Both the position numbers and the translations under genes were made by a program. Below are positions 8,769 through 16,556 of a stretch of DNA of 64,000 nt, piece after piece. How positions within the stretch are numbered: the first letter of the stretch is position 1; every line of letters starts with the position of its first letter. The notes below the pieces were generated by a model, which did no database searches, had not been told where the DNA came from, and saw nothing but the letters and a program-made list of their open reading frames with translations. The stretch is taken from the NCBI GenBank assembly GCA_001770015.1, contig MEQB01000036.1, forward strand, positions 62,001-126,000. Direction: 5' to 3'. The DNA comes from Bdellovibrionales bacterium RIFOXYC1_FULL_37_79 (GTDB taxonomy: Bacteria > Bdellovibrionota > Bacteriovoracia > Bacteriovoracales > Bacteriovoracaceae).

Positions 8769-9988
8769 AAAAACTGTCGGTTTTTTATTCAGGTTGGGGC
8801 GAGCATTGGCACCTGGGTGAACTTGCTGACGATGGTGTTAATCTGCTTTTTGAGTATTCATCAGAAGCTCTGAAAAAAGGCCTTGAGCTTTCTCCTTTAA
8901 ATCTGTCGTTACGGTCTGAAGCCTATGGCAACTTTCCTGCTTACCAAGGTAGGCTTCCAGGACTGATTGCGGATAGTTTGCCAGATGGATGGGGACTACT
9001 TCTCATGGACCGAGTTTTTAAAAAAAAGGGATTCGTACTTTCAGAAATTTCTGCTTTAGATCGATTAGCATTTCTGGGAGAACGCGCGATGAGTGCTTTA
9101 ACTTTTGCACCGGCCTCCGGTGACAAGTTTAAGCCTTTTAATTTTACCCTCACTCAGTTGGCCCAGGAGATTAATAAAATCATTATTGATGAACCTACTA
9201 AAGCACTTACACAAATTGCACAAATTGGTGGTTCACCCCATGGGGCCAGACCAAAGGCCTTGGTTCGCTTTGATTTAAAAACAAAAACCATTTCAACAGA
9301 TGATCACGCAGTGGGTGCGCCATGGCTAATTAAGTTTCCAAGCGAACATGAGCACAAGGAAGTTTGTGCTATCGAGGATCTTTATTCAGAATTAGCCAAA
9401 AAATGTGGAATTAAAATGGAGAACACACAATATTTTGATCTTGGTAAAAAGCTTTCAGCTTTTGGAACTGAGAGATTTGATAGATGGAAGACTTGTAAAG
9501 TTCCCTTGCATACTGCTGCCGGCGCTTTAAATTCAAATTTCAGGCTTCCATCAATAGACTATATAAGTTTGCTGCGTCTGACACGCCTAATGACCAAAGA
9601 TCAACGAGAGGTGGAAAAGGCATTTTTACAATGTGTGTTTAATGTGACATTCAATAACCGCGATGATCATGCAAAGAATTTTTCATTTTTACTAGATGCA
9701 AAGAAAAATTGGAAACTCACTCCGGCCTATGACTTAACCTTCAGCTTTGGTCCCGGAGGTGAGCACCACATGGATATTTGTGGAGAAGGAAAAAATCCAA
9801 ATAAAGAACATCTTCTTCAGCTTGCTTTGAAAACTGGTGTCGATAAAAAGAAGGCGCTTTTTTATTTGGCTAAGGTTTGTGGCGTCGCTTTGAAATTCAA
9901 AAAATTTGCCAAAGAGAAAGATATCCGCCCTGAAACTATTTCTGAAATTGATAGGGCGATTCACTCACATTGTAAAAGACTGAAATGA
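8765..9988 (+). CDS. hipA: HipA-type serine/threonine kinase toxin
   Basis: A protein of 407 residues, close to the usual HipA length of ~430. Recognisable are the N-terminal couple-hipA region (LPDGWGLLLMDR), the Gly/Ser-rich loop GGSPHGARPKA near residue 155, the catalytic NRDDHAKNF near 298-306 (N-x-D-x-H-x-K-N), and the metal-binding YDLTFS near 321-326. HipA kinases phosphorylate glutamyl-tRNA synthetase and related targets to arrest growth. All core residues are present, so an active toxin is likely. The stop (9986-9988) coincides with the edge of the 9987-10020 repeat. Confidence 0.88.
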   Translation: MKKLSVFYSGWGEHWHLGELADDGVNLLFEYSSEALKKGLELSPLNLSLRSEAYGNFPAYQGRLPGLIADSLPDGWGLLLMDRVFKKKGFVLSEISALDRLAFLGERAMSALTFAPASGDKFKPFNFTLTQLAQEINKIIIDEPTKALTQIAQIGGSPHGARPKALVRFDLKTKTISTDDHAVGAPWLIKFPSEHEHKEVCAIEDLYSELAKKCGIKMENTQYFDLGKKLSAFGTERFDRWKTCKVPLHTAAGALNSNFRLPSIDYISLLRLTRLMTKDQREVEKAFLQCVFNVTFNNRDDHAKNFSFLLDAKKNWKLTPAYDLTFSFGPGGEHHMDICGEGKNPNKEHLLQLALKTGVDKKKALFYLAKVCGVALKFKKFAKEKDIRPETISEIDRAIHSHCKRLK

Positions 9989-10045
9989 TAGATAAGATTG
10001 AAAGATTATTCAAACTCATTCTTAAATAATCTGTAACCTTAAATC
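9987..10045. repeat. Direct repeat, copy 2: displaced SnoaL gene end
   Basis: Bases 9987-10020 match 7397-7431 of the SnoaL-like gene and the similarity resumes at the CTGTAACCTT block. The match begins exactly at the hipA stop codon, so this looks like a recombination boundary of the toxin-antitoxin block. The remainder up to 10184 holds nothing I recognise. Confidence 0.7.
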
Positions 10046-10184
10046 TAATCGTTAAATATTCTCAAGCAGACCGTCAAATTTGGCGAAAATCCATAGAGCT
10101 GATGTTGATTTTATGTAAAAAAAATGAAATTTTAACAATAATTTTGTTGGTTTTAATCCTGTTCTTCACTTCGAAAGAAGACCA

Positions 10185-10240
10185 AAAAAAACCCCGTAAA
10201 AAAACGGGGCTTTGAAAATCTTTAGCACTCCCTAGGGGTG
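10185..10240. repeat. Degenerate copy of tRNA-Glu 3' end plus terminator
   Basis: This stretch has a run of A, the hairpin CCCCGT...ACGGGG (10192-10209), then CTTTGAAAATCTTTAGCACTCCC and AGGGG. Exactly the same order occurs at 13478-13532, where it is the terminator and 3' end of the intact tRNA-Glu gene. The two copies are about 3.3 kb apart in the same orientation, the layout left when an element integrates into a tRNA 3' end (att duplication). Confidence 0.75.
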
Positions 10241-10310
10241 CCCCTATGACCTAACATTAACTCAAATATTTCAATGAGTTGCAAGTAAAATTAACAACTT
10301 GTCCTTTTCA

Positions 10311-10350
10311 ATTTCATTCTATTTCATTCTATTTCATTGTGTTTCATCCA
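10311..10350. repeat. 10-bp tandem repeat upstream of HTH gene
   Basis: The unit ATTTCATTCT is repeated twice exactly, then ATTTCATTGT and GTTTCATCCA. The period of 10 matches one turn of the DNA helix. It lies in the 500-base gap before the HTH gene at 10503; function unknown. Confidence 0.6.
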
Positions 10351-10502
10351 AGTTCATCACTACTGCGAACAAAATAAAAAGGTCTTAACTATCTACCTTA
10401 CAAGAAATCACAAATGTGCTACCTTTGTCTTCAGAATGAAAAAGGCTGAGAGATTAAAATTGCCCAGCGTTAGTCTCGGTGACAATATTATTGGAGGGAG
10501 AT

Positions 10503-10802
10503 ATGTACAGAAATAATGCCTACGATGAAGATTTAGCTAAGGAATTATCTGACATCAGTTTCGCGCAGGAATACTTACTGTCTCTTGTAGAAGATCAAGA
10601 TGAACCAATGAGTATTGAAGAAGCTCTTCGTTTTATGATTCCAAGAATTGGAATTCCTGAATTTGCCAAAATCGTTGGCAAAAGTAAATCGGATATAGAC
10701 AAGTTTCTCAGAGGGGAGAGAAATCTAAAATCTGAAACTTTAAGTGAATATCTCGGCCCATTTAAGCTACGATTGAAAATTGTTCTAGAGAAAGCTTCAT
10801 AG
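10503..10802 (+). CDS. Orphan antitoxin-like HTH protein
   Basis: A protein of 99 residues. ATG 10503 follows an excellent ribosome binding site (GGAGGGAG, 10493-10500); an upstream in-frame start at 10479 lacks one. The helix-turn-helix is IPEFAKIVGKSKSDIDKFLRGERNLK (about residues 58-83), followed by the LGPFKLRLKIVLEKAS tail typical of COG3636-like addiction-module antidotes. No toxin gene is adjacent; a 26-codon frame (10436-10516) overlapping the start is too short to judge. A fragment of a close paralogue lies at 6970-7044. It may be a solitary antitoxin or the regulator of a small mobile element. Confidence 0.75.
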   Translation: MYRNNAYDEDLAKELSDISFAQEYLLSLVEDQDEPMSIEEALRFMIPRIGIPEFAKIVGKSKSDIDKFLRGERNLKSETLSEYLGPFKLRLKIVLEKAS

Positions 10803-10850
10803 TAGAAATTGGTTATTTTTGTCTTTTTAAACTATCTTGGGACTGATCAG

Positions 10851-10920
10851 GAACTTACCGGGAACCTACCGGGAACTTACCGGGAACCTACCGGGAACCT
10901 ACCGGGAACCTACCGGGAAC
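10851..10920. repeat. 11-bp GC-rich tandem repeat array
   Basis: Six copies of GAACCTACCGG (or GAACTTACCGG) stand head to tail from 10851 to 10916, plus GAAC. The period of 11 places every copy on the same face of the helix. The GC-rich unit contrasts with its AT-rich surroundings. The array begins 48 bases after the HTH gene and ends 109 bases before the AAA+ ATPase gene, so a protein-binding array (operator or iterons) is plausible. Confidence 0.85.
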
Positions 10921-11029
10921 TATGCAGAAAGTTGTAAAAAAAATGGTCATTAATTTAAATTACAGGCCAGACACAATAGAAAATATTTGATGCTAATGAT
11001 ATGATATTTCTAATACTATTGAGGTATCC

Positions 11030-12277
11030 ATGTATATTATTATCAATCCTTTTAAACCTGGCTTGCCCGTGCCACCTGGAACATTTGCAGGACGTATTAA
11101 TGAACTGAAATTGCTAGAGAGGGCAATTATTCAAACTTCTTATTTTTCTCCACAAAACATATTGATAATCGGAGAACGGGGCATTGGGAAAACTTCTGTT
11201 GCATATGTCAGTAAAGCCATTGCTCAAGATAATTTCATTTCGCTTGTAGATAAGCCTCAAAACCCATTAATTACCATTTTTGTTAGTGTCCAAAAAAATA
11301 CTCCTTCGGTCATAGTTTTAACTAGAATAATAGAAGAACTTGAAGAGAAATTAGGACAATATAGTTCATTAATCACTTCTGCTGTTGGGTTGTTAAATGC
11401 ATTTATAAAAAAATTTAAAAGTGTTAATGTAAAGGGGGTGCAATTCGAGTTGGGCGATGGGAGTTTGGTTACAGAACAAGAAATATACTACGAGGCAAAA
11501 AAAACTCTAAGAAGATGCGCTGAAGGATGTTTTAATCAGCAAGACATTCACCAGAGAAGATCTATTTGTATTATTATAGATGAATTGGATAGGATGAAGG
11601 ATTTTGATAGTTTTTCGTCTTTCTGGAAATCACTTCAAGAAACATTGGCCGCAGACAATATCAATAATTTAATGCTAATCATGGTTGGGATGCCAGAAAT
11701 CAGAGAATTGCTTGCGAACGATCATGAATCTTTCTTAAGAACCTTTACCCCTATTATCCTCGATCGAATGACAGAATCAGATGCTAGAGAAGTGATAAGC
11801 AAGGTATTGTTCAATAGTGGTAAAACTAATACAAATGAGGCGGTGGAAAAAATACTACTCTACTCGGAAAGATTTCCTCATTTAATACAAGAACTTGGAT
11901 ATTCGGCTTATGAAGTTTGCTCAGGAGATCAAATAGTTGAAACTGATATTGAGCGAGGTTTGCATGGAACGGATAACTATCTCGGGTCAGTGAAGAGATT
12001 GGGAGAGTTGTTTTTTTCACGGATGTATGATGAGGTAAAAAAAAGTAGCAATTTTAAAGAAGTGTTAAAAATTGTCGCCAATAAATCTGGTGAAAATTAT
12101 AATTGGGTCACCAGACAAGAAATTTTAAAAGATTTTTCTTTAAAAAAAACTTCACTGGATTCTGCCATACGAACACTTAAAGATAAAAAAATGCTGATTA
12201 AAAATCCCGATGCAGAGGGTGAATATAGATTGTTTTCGAAAATGTTTCAAGTTTTTATAGGCAAATTATTTGATTAA
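11030..12277 (+). CDS. AAA+ ATPase with C-terminal winged helix
   Basis: A protein of 415 residues; ATG 11030 follows GAGG with a 6-base gap. It begins NPFKPGLPVPPGTFAGR, the usual N-terminus of Orc/Cdc6-like and AAA_16 ATPases. Walker A is GERGIGKTS (about 48-56) and Walker B is ICIIIDELDRM (about 180-190). The C-terminal 80 residues (WVTRQEILKDFSLKKTSLDSAIRTLKDKKMLIK) form a winged helix. Such proteins couple ATP hydrolysis to DNA binding, as replication initiators, regulators or defence sensors. The repeat array upstream favours a DNA-binding role at its own promoter or an origin. No effector domain is visible. Confidence 0.8.
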   Translation: MYIIINPFKPGLPVPPGTFAGRINELKLLERAIIQTSYFSPQNILIIGERGIGKTSVAYVSKAIAQDNFISLVDKPQNPLITIFVSVQKNTPSVIVLTRIIEELEEKLGQYSSLITSAVGLLNAFIKKFKSVNVKGVQFELGDGSLVTEQEIYYEAKKTLRRCAEGCFNQQDIHQRRSICIIIDELDRMKDFDSFSSFWKSLQETLAADNINNLMLIMVGMPEIRELLANDHESFLRTFTPIILDRMTESDAREVISKVLFNSGKTNTNEAVEKILLYSERFPHLIQELGYSAYEVCSGDQIVETDIERGLHGTDNYLGSVKRLGELFFSRMYDEVKKSSNFKEVLKIVANKSGENYNWVTRQEILKDFSLKKTSLDSAIRTLKDKKMLIKNPDAEGEYRLFSKMFQVFIGKLFD

Positions 12278-12309
12278 CAAAATAGATATTTTTAATTGGA
12301 AAGTGTCTA

Positions 12310-12858
12310 TTGAGAAAGAACATTTCGTATAGGAAAATAGTGCAGTTAGAAAAAGATTTAACCAACATACAAGCTCAAACAGATAAAAACAGCGAGGAGA
12401 ATTGGCAATTTCGGGGATTCTTGAAAATGAATATTGATGAGGATGACCTTGATAGAATTGTTCACAAAATCAACGCTGATATTTCTTCACAAATTGATTG
12501 CACCGAGTGTGGAAACTGTTGTCGAAACTCTTATCCAATTTTAAAGAAAAATGACGTTGCCAAAATATCAAAAGGAATAAGCCTTGGTCTCAATGATTTT
12601 ACAGAAAAATATCTACAAAAAGACGAAGACGGTAATATGGTTTTTAATACTCTGCCTTGCCCATTTCTAAAAGATAATAAATGTACTCAATATGATAATC
12701 GTCCAAATGACTGTAAATCATTTCCTCATCTTCACAAAGAATGTTTTGTATCAAGATTATGGGGAGTTGTTGAAAATACTAAAATATGTCCTATCGTTTT
12801 TAATGTCTACGAACAATTAAAACTAAAATTTCCCAAATGGAAAAAGGAAATTCTATGA
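12310..12858 (+). CDS. YkgJ-family cysteine-cluster protein
   Basis: A protein of 182 residues from TTG 12310; the conserved-looking N-terminus (LEKDLTNIQAQTDKNSEENWQFRGFLKM) supports this long form over the internal ATG 12427. The cysteine cluster is CTECGNCC, then CPFL-x4-C, RPNDCKSFPH, and a final C...C. This is the YkgJ/FliB-type metal (zinc or iron-sulphur) binding pattern. The biochemical role of the family is unsettled. It lies 32 bases after the ATPase gene and is probably cotranscribed. Confidence 0.8.
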   Translation: MRKNISYRKIVQLEKDLTNIQAQTDKNSEENWQFRGFLKMNIDEDDLDRIVHKINADISSQIDCTECGNCCRNSYPILKKNDVAKISKGISLGLNDFTEKYLQKDEDGNMVFNTLPCPFLKDNKCTQYDNRPNDCKSFPHLHKECFVSRLWGVVENTKICPIVFNVYEQLKLKFPKWKKEIL

Positions 12859-12902
12859 TTGATTTTATGGAGGATCATTGAAAACCCCATCTCTTTTAAC
12901 AA

Positions 12903-13202
12903 TTGGATAAAAACACATATCAAGTTTGGATAGATATGCTTCGGGCCATTGGCCCAAGTGCCAGAACCCATAGGATTTCAGTGGTTGTTGCCAGCATGCT
13001 TCAATATGCTTATGAAATATATCTAAAACGGATGGATAATAATGAAAAAAACGAGCTAGGAGAAATAATGCTGACTGCTTTTGAAACTGGTTATGATGAA
13101 GCACAGGAATGGTTATCTCCCGTTGTAAAAACTTTATTTATGGACGCAGGACTAAAGATGGATCTTGTTAGTGAGCTTCCTCAAAAATATCGGAAACTTT
13201 AA
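12903..13202 (+). CDS. Small hypothetical protein
   Basis: A protein of 99 residues read from TTG 12903. The start is uncertain: a good GGAGG lies at 12869-12873 but leads only to a 10-codon reading frame, so an upstream indel may have displaced the original start. The protein is mostly helical (IDMLRAIGPSARTHRISVVVASMLQYAYEIYL). I do not recognise the family. It belongs to the block between the tRNA-Glu end copies. Confidence 0.5.
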   Translation: MDKNTYQVWIDMLRAIGPSARTHRISVVVASMLQYAYEIYLKRMDNNEKNELGEIMLTAFETGYDEAQEWLSPVVKTLFMDAGLKMDLVSELPQKYRKL

Positions 13203-13222
13203 ATTATAGTCAGCAATTTAAT

Positions 13223-13440
13223 TTAAATGTTTAAAGTAAGGTGAACACATCGATGCAGTTCTACAAAGCCAACAATTTCATATAACCGAATTGCTCGCCG
13301 ATTATTGCACTTGGAACACAAGGAAATTTCATTGATATTATCGTGCTTGAAAATCAGATCAACTCCTGCGGAGAGTAGCTGATACCCATAACCTTGCCTC
13401 GATGAAGGTCATTAACTCCAAAAAAATGGATAGTGCTCGC
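13223..13440 (-). pseudogene. Decayed GNAT acetyltransferase
   Basis: Read on the minus strand, two frames join into a GNAT C-terminal half. The first gives FFGVNDLHRGKVMGISY (motif A with RGxGxG disturbed). After a frameshift near 13370, the second gives SAGVDLIFKHDNI, SLCSKCNNRRAIRLYEIVGF and LHRCVHLTLNI with stop at 13223. Both the frameshift and the missing N-terminus show that it is dead. It sits just inside the putative tRNA-Glu island. Confidence 0.7.
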
Positions 13441-13485
13441 TGAATAGGCAGAATTGCGAGCAAAATGGATTTTGGCAAAAAAAAA

Positions 13486-13501
13486 CCCCGTTAAAACGGG
13501 G
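13486..13501 (-). terminator. Terminator of the tRNA-Lys/tRNA-Glu transcript
   Basis: The hairpin CCCCGT-taaa-ACGGGG is followed, in minus-strand reading, by nine or ten T (the A-run at 13477-13485). It lies 14 bases after the 3' end of tRNA-Glu. Confidence 0.8.
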
Positions 13502-13514
13502 CTTTGAAAATCTT

Positions 13515-13592
13515 TGGCACTCCCAAGGGGATTCGAACCCCTGTTACCGCCGTGAAAAGGCGATGTCCTAGACCGGGCTAGACGATGGGAGC
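13515..13592 (-). tRNA. tRNA-Glu (anticodon TTC)
   Basis: On the minus strand the cloverleaf reads GCTCCCA acceptor, a D arm, anticodon stem CGCC/GGCG with loop TTTTCAC and anticodon TTC, and a T arm with GGTTCGAATCC. The acceptor closes with TGGGAGT (G1-U72 wobble) and the CCA is encoded (13515-13517). It is probably cotranscribed with tRNA-Lys upstream. Its 3' end and terminator are duplicated at 10185-10240. Confidence 0.95.
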
Positions 13593-13605
13593 ACTTATTT
13601 TAAAA

Positions 13606-13682
13606 TGGTGATCGCTCTGTGATTCGAACACAGGACCCTCTCCTTAAAAGGGAGATGCTCTAACCGACTGAGCTAAGCGACC
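13606..13682 (-). tRNA. tRNA-Lys (anticodon TTT)
   Basis: On the minus strand: acceptor GGTCGCT/AGCGATC, D arm TAGCTCAGTCGGTTAGAGC, anticodon stem CTCCC with loop TTTTAA and anticodon TTT, T arm GTTCGAATC, encoded CCA (13606-13608). It lies 13 bases before tRNA-Glu on the same transcript. tRNA-Lys(UUU) is the known substrate of the MtaB enzyme encoded next to it. Confidence 0.95.
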
Positions 13683-13818
13683 GTAAAGTGCGACAGCTAG
13701 AAAAAATTAATGTTTTCAGCATCTTTTGTCAACTGGATTATGTCTTTTTTCCGTATTTATCTTGCGTAGTCAAAACCTTTTATTTATTCTGCAAAAGTTG
13801 TGATTGGGAGAAATAAAT

Positions 13819-15102
13819 GTGAATCAGAAAAAAGTGGCCATCGAGACACTTGGTTGTCGTTTAAATATATCTGAATCTGGAACCTTTGCCGACCAGTTCA
13901 GAGAGCGTGGTTATGCAATTGGGAAACTGCGGGAAAACGTCGACGTAGTCCTTATTAATACCTGTTGTGTGACCCAAAAAGCTGAAGCCACCTGTAGAAA
14001 CCTGATTAGAAAAGCAAAAAACCAGGCTCCCAAGGCCAAAATTGTAGTAGTTGGCTGTTATGCTCAGACCGCCTATGATGATATTAAAAAAAATTTAGAT
14101 GTAGATCTCGTTTTAGGTTCCTTTGAAAAGTCCTATCTATTCAAATACTTGGATGAAATTGAAGCTACTCATGCAATTCATGTAGAAAAAAATAAAAATT
14201 TCTTTTCTTCACGCTCAACCAAAGCTGAGGGACACACGCGGGCTTTTTTAAAAATCCAAGATGGATGCAATTACGTTTGCTCTTATTGCATTATCCCCAG
14301 GGCAAGAGGTGAATCACGGAGTCTGCCAGTTCATGAGGTTCTAAAAGAGGCCACTTTGGTTATAGATGAAGGCTTTAAGGAGATTATTATCACCGGAGTC
14401 AATATCGGTGATTACAAAGATGGTGACAAAAACCTGCTTGATTTAACCAATGCTCTTTTGTTGTTAAAGAAACTGGAAAGATTAAGATTATCCTCCATCG
14501 AACCCAATATGCTGACCAAAGATTTTTTACAAACTCTAGCTTCAAATCACAAAGTGATGGATCACTTTCATGTTCCTTTGCAAAGCGGAGATGATGAAAT
14601 CCTTCAAAAGATGAGAAGAAAGTATGAGGTTAAAGATTACGAGCAGGTAATTAAAAATATCAAAGCATATTTTCCAAACGCCGGTGTTGGCGCTGATGTT
14701 ATTGTTGGCTTTCCCGGAGAAACAAATCAGCATTATCAAAACACCAAAAAACTGATCGAGGCTCTCCCCATTACCCATTTACATGTTTTTCCATTTTCCA
14801 AAAGAAAAAAAACCCTGGCCTTTAGCATGCCGGATGAAGTTAATGATAAGGTAAAAAAAGACCGCGTTTTGGAGCTGATTGAAATAGGTGAGAAAAAACT
14901 GATTCAATTTGCCAAGGATCAAGAAGGTAAAACCTTTAAAGTTTTGTTTGAAAAAAGAAATAAGAACGGTTTTTTCGAGGGCTTCACTTCAAATTTTTTA
15001 AACGTATTACTGGAAACCAAAGAAGATCTAAATAATCAAATTATAAAAGTAAAAATCAAAAAAGCAGTGCGTGACGATTTGCTAGGAGAGATCGTGCAAT
15101 AA
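13819..15102 (+). CDS. mtaB: tRNA t6A37 methylthiotransferase MtaB
   Basis: A protein of 427 residues. GTG 13819 is chosen over TTG 13804 because GGGAG (13806-13810) lies 8 bases before it. The UPF0004 N-terminal domain has the MtaB-type GCRLNISES together with NTCCVTQKAE and VVGCYAQ, whose cysteines bind the auxiliary 4Fe-4S cluster. The radical-SAM CNYVCSYC motif starts at residue 150, followed by the TIM-barrel segments ITGVNIGDY and LRLSSIEP, and a C-terminal TRAM-like region. It adds methylthio to t6A37 in tRNAs reading ANN codons, giving ms2t6A. It sits between tRNA-Lys(UUU) and tRNA-Thr. Confidence 0.93.
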   Translation: MNQKKVAIETLGCRLNISESGTFADQFRERGYAIGKLRENVDVVLINTCCVTQKAEATCRNLIRKAKNQAPKAKIVVVGCYAQTAYDDIKKNLDVDLVLGSFEKSYLFKYLDEIEATHAIHVEKNKNFFSSRSTKAEGHTRAFLKIQDGCNYVCSYCIIPRARGESRSLPVHEVLKEATLVIDEGFKEIIITGVNIGDYKDGDKNLLDLTNALLLLKKLERLRLSSIEPNMLTKDFLQTLASNHKVMDHFHVPLQSGDDEILQKMRRKYEVKDYEQVIKNIKAYFPNAGVGADVIVGFPGETNQHYQNTKKLIEALPITHLHVFPFSKRKKTLAFSMPDEVNDKVKKDRVLELIEIGEKKLIQFAKDQEGKTFKVLFEKRNKNGFFEGFTSNFLNVLLETKEDLNNQIIKVKIKKAVRDDLLGEIVQ

Positions 15103-15105
15103 TCC

Positions 15106-15181
15106 TGGAGCCGATGACCAGAATCGAACTGGTGACCTACGCTTTACGAAAGCGTTGCTCTGCCAACTGAGCTACATCGGC
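15106..15181 (-). tRNA. tRNA-Thr (anticodon CGT)
   Basis: On the minus strand: GCCGATG acceptor, D arm TAGCTCAGTTGGCAGAGC, anticodon stem ACGCT/AGCGT with loop TTCGTAA and anticodon CGT, T arm GGTTCGATTCC-like, closing CATCGGC, discriminator T and encoded CCA (15106-15108). It lies 3 bases beyond the mtaB stop, convergent with it. Confidence 0.94.
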
Positions 15182-15255
15182 GATTGATTAAGATCTGTAA
15201 TGAGTCAATAGAAAATATAAATCACCCAGAAAAAGAAGTAAACATTTTAATTTTT

Positions 15256-15291
15256 AGGTACGGCCTGACTTTTAGAGATGAACGTAGGCAA
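15256..15291 (+). repeat. Dispersed repeat A, copy 1
   Basis: The sequence begins AGGTACGGCCTGACTTTTAG and continues AGATGAACGTAGGCAA. It lies in the 220-base gap after tRNA-Thr. Three further copies (16460, 16719, 18273) in the same orientation lie within 3 kb. Confidence 0.75.
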
Positions 15292-15401
15292 TTAAATCCA
15301 ATAGTACCCACACGTTCTTGTCAGATTCAATTCATTATTAAAGGTCATACCTGTATAACCGATCAATAAATCAAGTTGCCAAACTTATCTAGGAGTTCCT
15401 A

Positions 15402-16478
15402 ATGATACAAACTATAATCCTAATAGCTTTTATTTCATCTTTTCACGTTTACTCAAAAACATGCGATGAAAAAATAAATGATTTTTTAACATTCAATGGA
15501 TTTAATATGAATGATCCCAACAACGATAAGATTTCGATGAAAGGATCTAAGGTAAATCAAATCATGAAATTAGTCCAACAACATTTTGACCAAAAAAACA
15601 CACTAAGCAGAATAGAAAATCTTCAATATTTACAGGATTTCAGGAGTAACAAACCCCAAACGATAGAGACTCTTCAAGGATTATATTTATTATTATTAAA
15701 TATTCGAGCTGAAATTAATCCGCTCCAAAAAGTAAATGCACAAAATGTATTTAATATGACCTCAGATGAATTAAAACAAAAAATCCAAGAAGTATCTCAA
15801 AGTTTCACTAAAATGAGCAACACAAAGAATCTTCCTTTTGCCAGCGATACACTTAAGACTACTTACCACCTTCATGTCCAACCTCAAGCTGAAGAAATTG
15901 ATTTCTATAGTGATAAAATACCACCCAAATCATCCACTAAAGCTGATAAGCATCCCCTTAAAGGCAAAGTAGTGGCCATTCAAAAAAATTTAAGCGGAAA
16001 AATAATTGCCATTTCCATTCTACCTCGCACAGATACAAGCATTTTTCAAGGTAATCATTTTACAATCCATCATGATGAGGACACTTGCTACTTGAATAAT
16101 GATTCTGCAATCACAGCGACTACTACATTTTCAGATATAGATACCCACCTTGAAGATCTTGATCAAGAAACATGCAAAAGAATTACTGATGCTGGAAAAA
16201 AAGAAACTTCTACCCAAGAAATCAAATCAATCATTTTTAGCAAAAAACAAATTCAAAACGAATATGATATTCTAACGCTTACACAGTTTAACAAACAACT
16301 TGCGGTAGCATATCTAGATTTTTGTAATCAAGTTGACGACTTCTTAATAAAAGCTACCGACAAAGAAAAAATAAATGCAGCTATTCAACAAGAAGAACTG
16401 AGAAAACAATGTTCTGAGATTGAACCTTTACCTTCGACAAACCAAACCCCAATAATAAAAGTACAGTCTAACTCTTAG
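15402..16478 (+). CDS. Secreted hypothetical protein
   Basis: A protein of 358 residues; ATG 15402 follows AGGAG (15391-15395). The signal peptide ends near FHVYSKT. The mature protein is helical and rich in Asn, Gln and Lys. A KGKVVAIQKN segment near residue 195 begins a short beta-rich stretch (IISI...FTIHHDEDTCYL). Four or five cysteines are spread through it. I do not recognise the family. The last codons and stop are supplied by copy 2 of dispersed repeat A, so the natural C-terminus may have been replaced. Confidence 0.7.
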   Translation: MIQTIILIAFISSFHVYSKTCDEKINDFLTFNGFNMNDPNNDKISMKGSKVNQIMKLVQQHFDQKNTLSRIENLQYLQDFRSNKPQTIETLQGLYLLLLNIRAEINPLQKVNAQNVFNMTSDELKQKIQEVSQSFTKMSNTKNLPFASDTLKTTYHLHVQPQAEEIDFYSDKIPPKSSTKADKHPLKGKVVAIQKNLSGKIIAISILPRTDTSIFQGNHFTIHHDEDTCYLNNDSAITATTTFSDIDTHLEDLDQETCKRITDAGKKETSTQEIKSIIFSKKQIQNEYDILTLTQFNKQLAVAYLDFCNQVDDFLIKATDKEKINAAIQQEELRKQCSEIEPLPSTNQTPIIKVQSNS

Positions 16479-16494
16479 AGATGAATATAGGCAA
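16460..16494 (+). repeat. Dispersed repeat A, copy 2
   Basis: AGTACAGTCTAACTCTTAG followed by AGATGAATATAGGCAA. This copy is diverged from 15256-15291. It overlaps the end of the gene at 15402-16478 and contributes its stop codon. Confidence 0.65.
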
Positions 16495-16556
16495 ACATTG
16501 TCACGGCATCACATAGAAAGTATCATTATCTAAATTATTTCTTTAAAGGAATTTAT

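Noticed and set aside
10436-10516. 26-codon frame overlapping the HTH gene start, as a toxin remnant
   Set aside because: Overlap with the antitoxin start is suggestive, but the peptide is too short to match to any toxin family.
10851-10920. CRISPR-like array
   Set aside because: Units of 11 bp without spacers; a simple tandem repeat, and no cas genes are present.
6970-13600. Chromosomal integron carrying TA cassettes
   Set aside because: The genes point in both directions, no integron integrase is present and the repeated ends do not form attC-like sites.
15184-15369. Open frame of 61 codons after tRNA-Thr
   Set aside because: It starts inside the tRNA flank without a ribosome site and its middle is just the translation of dispersed repeat A.
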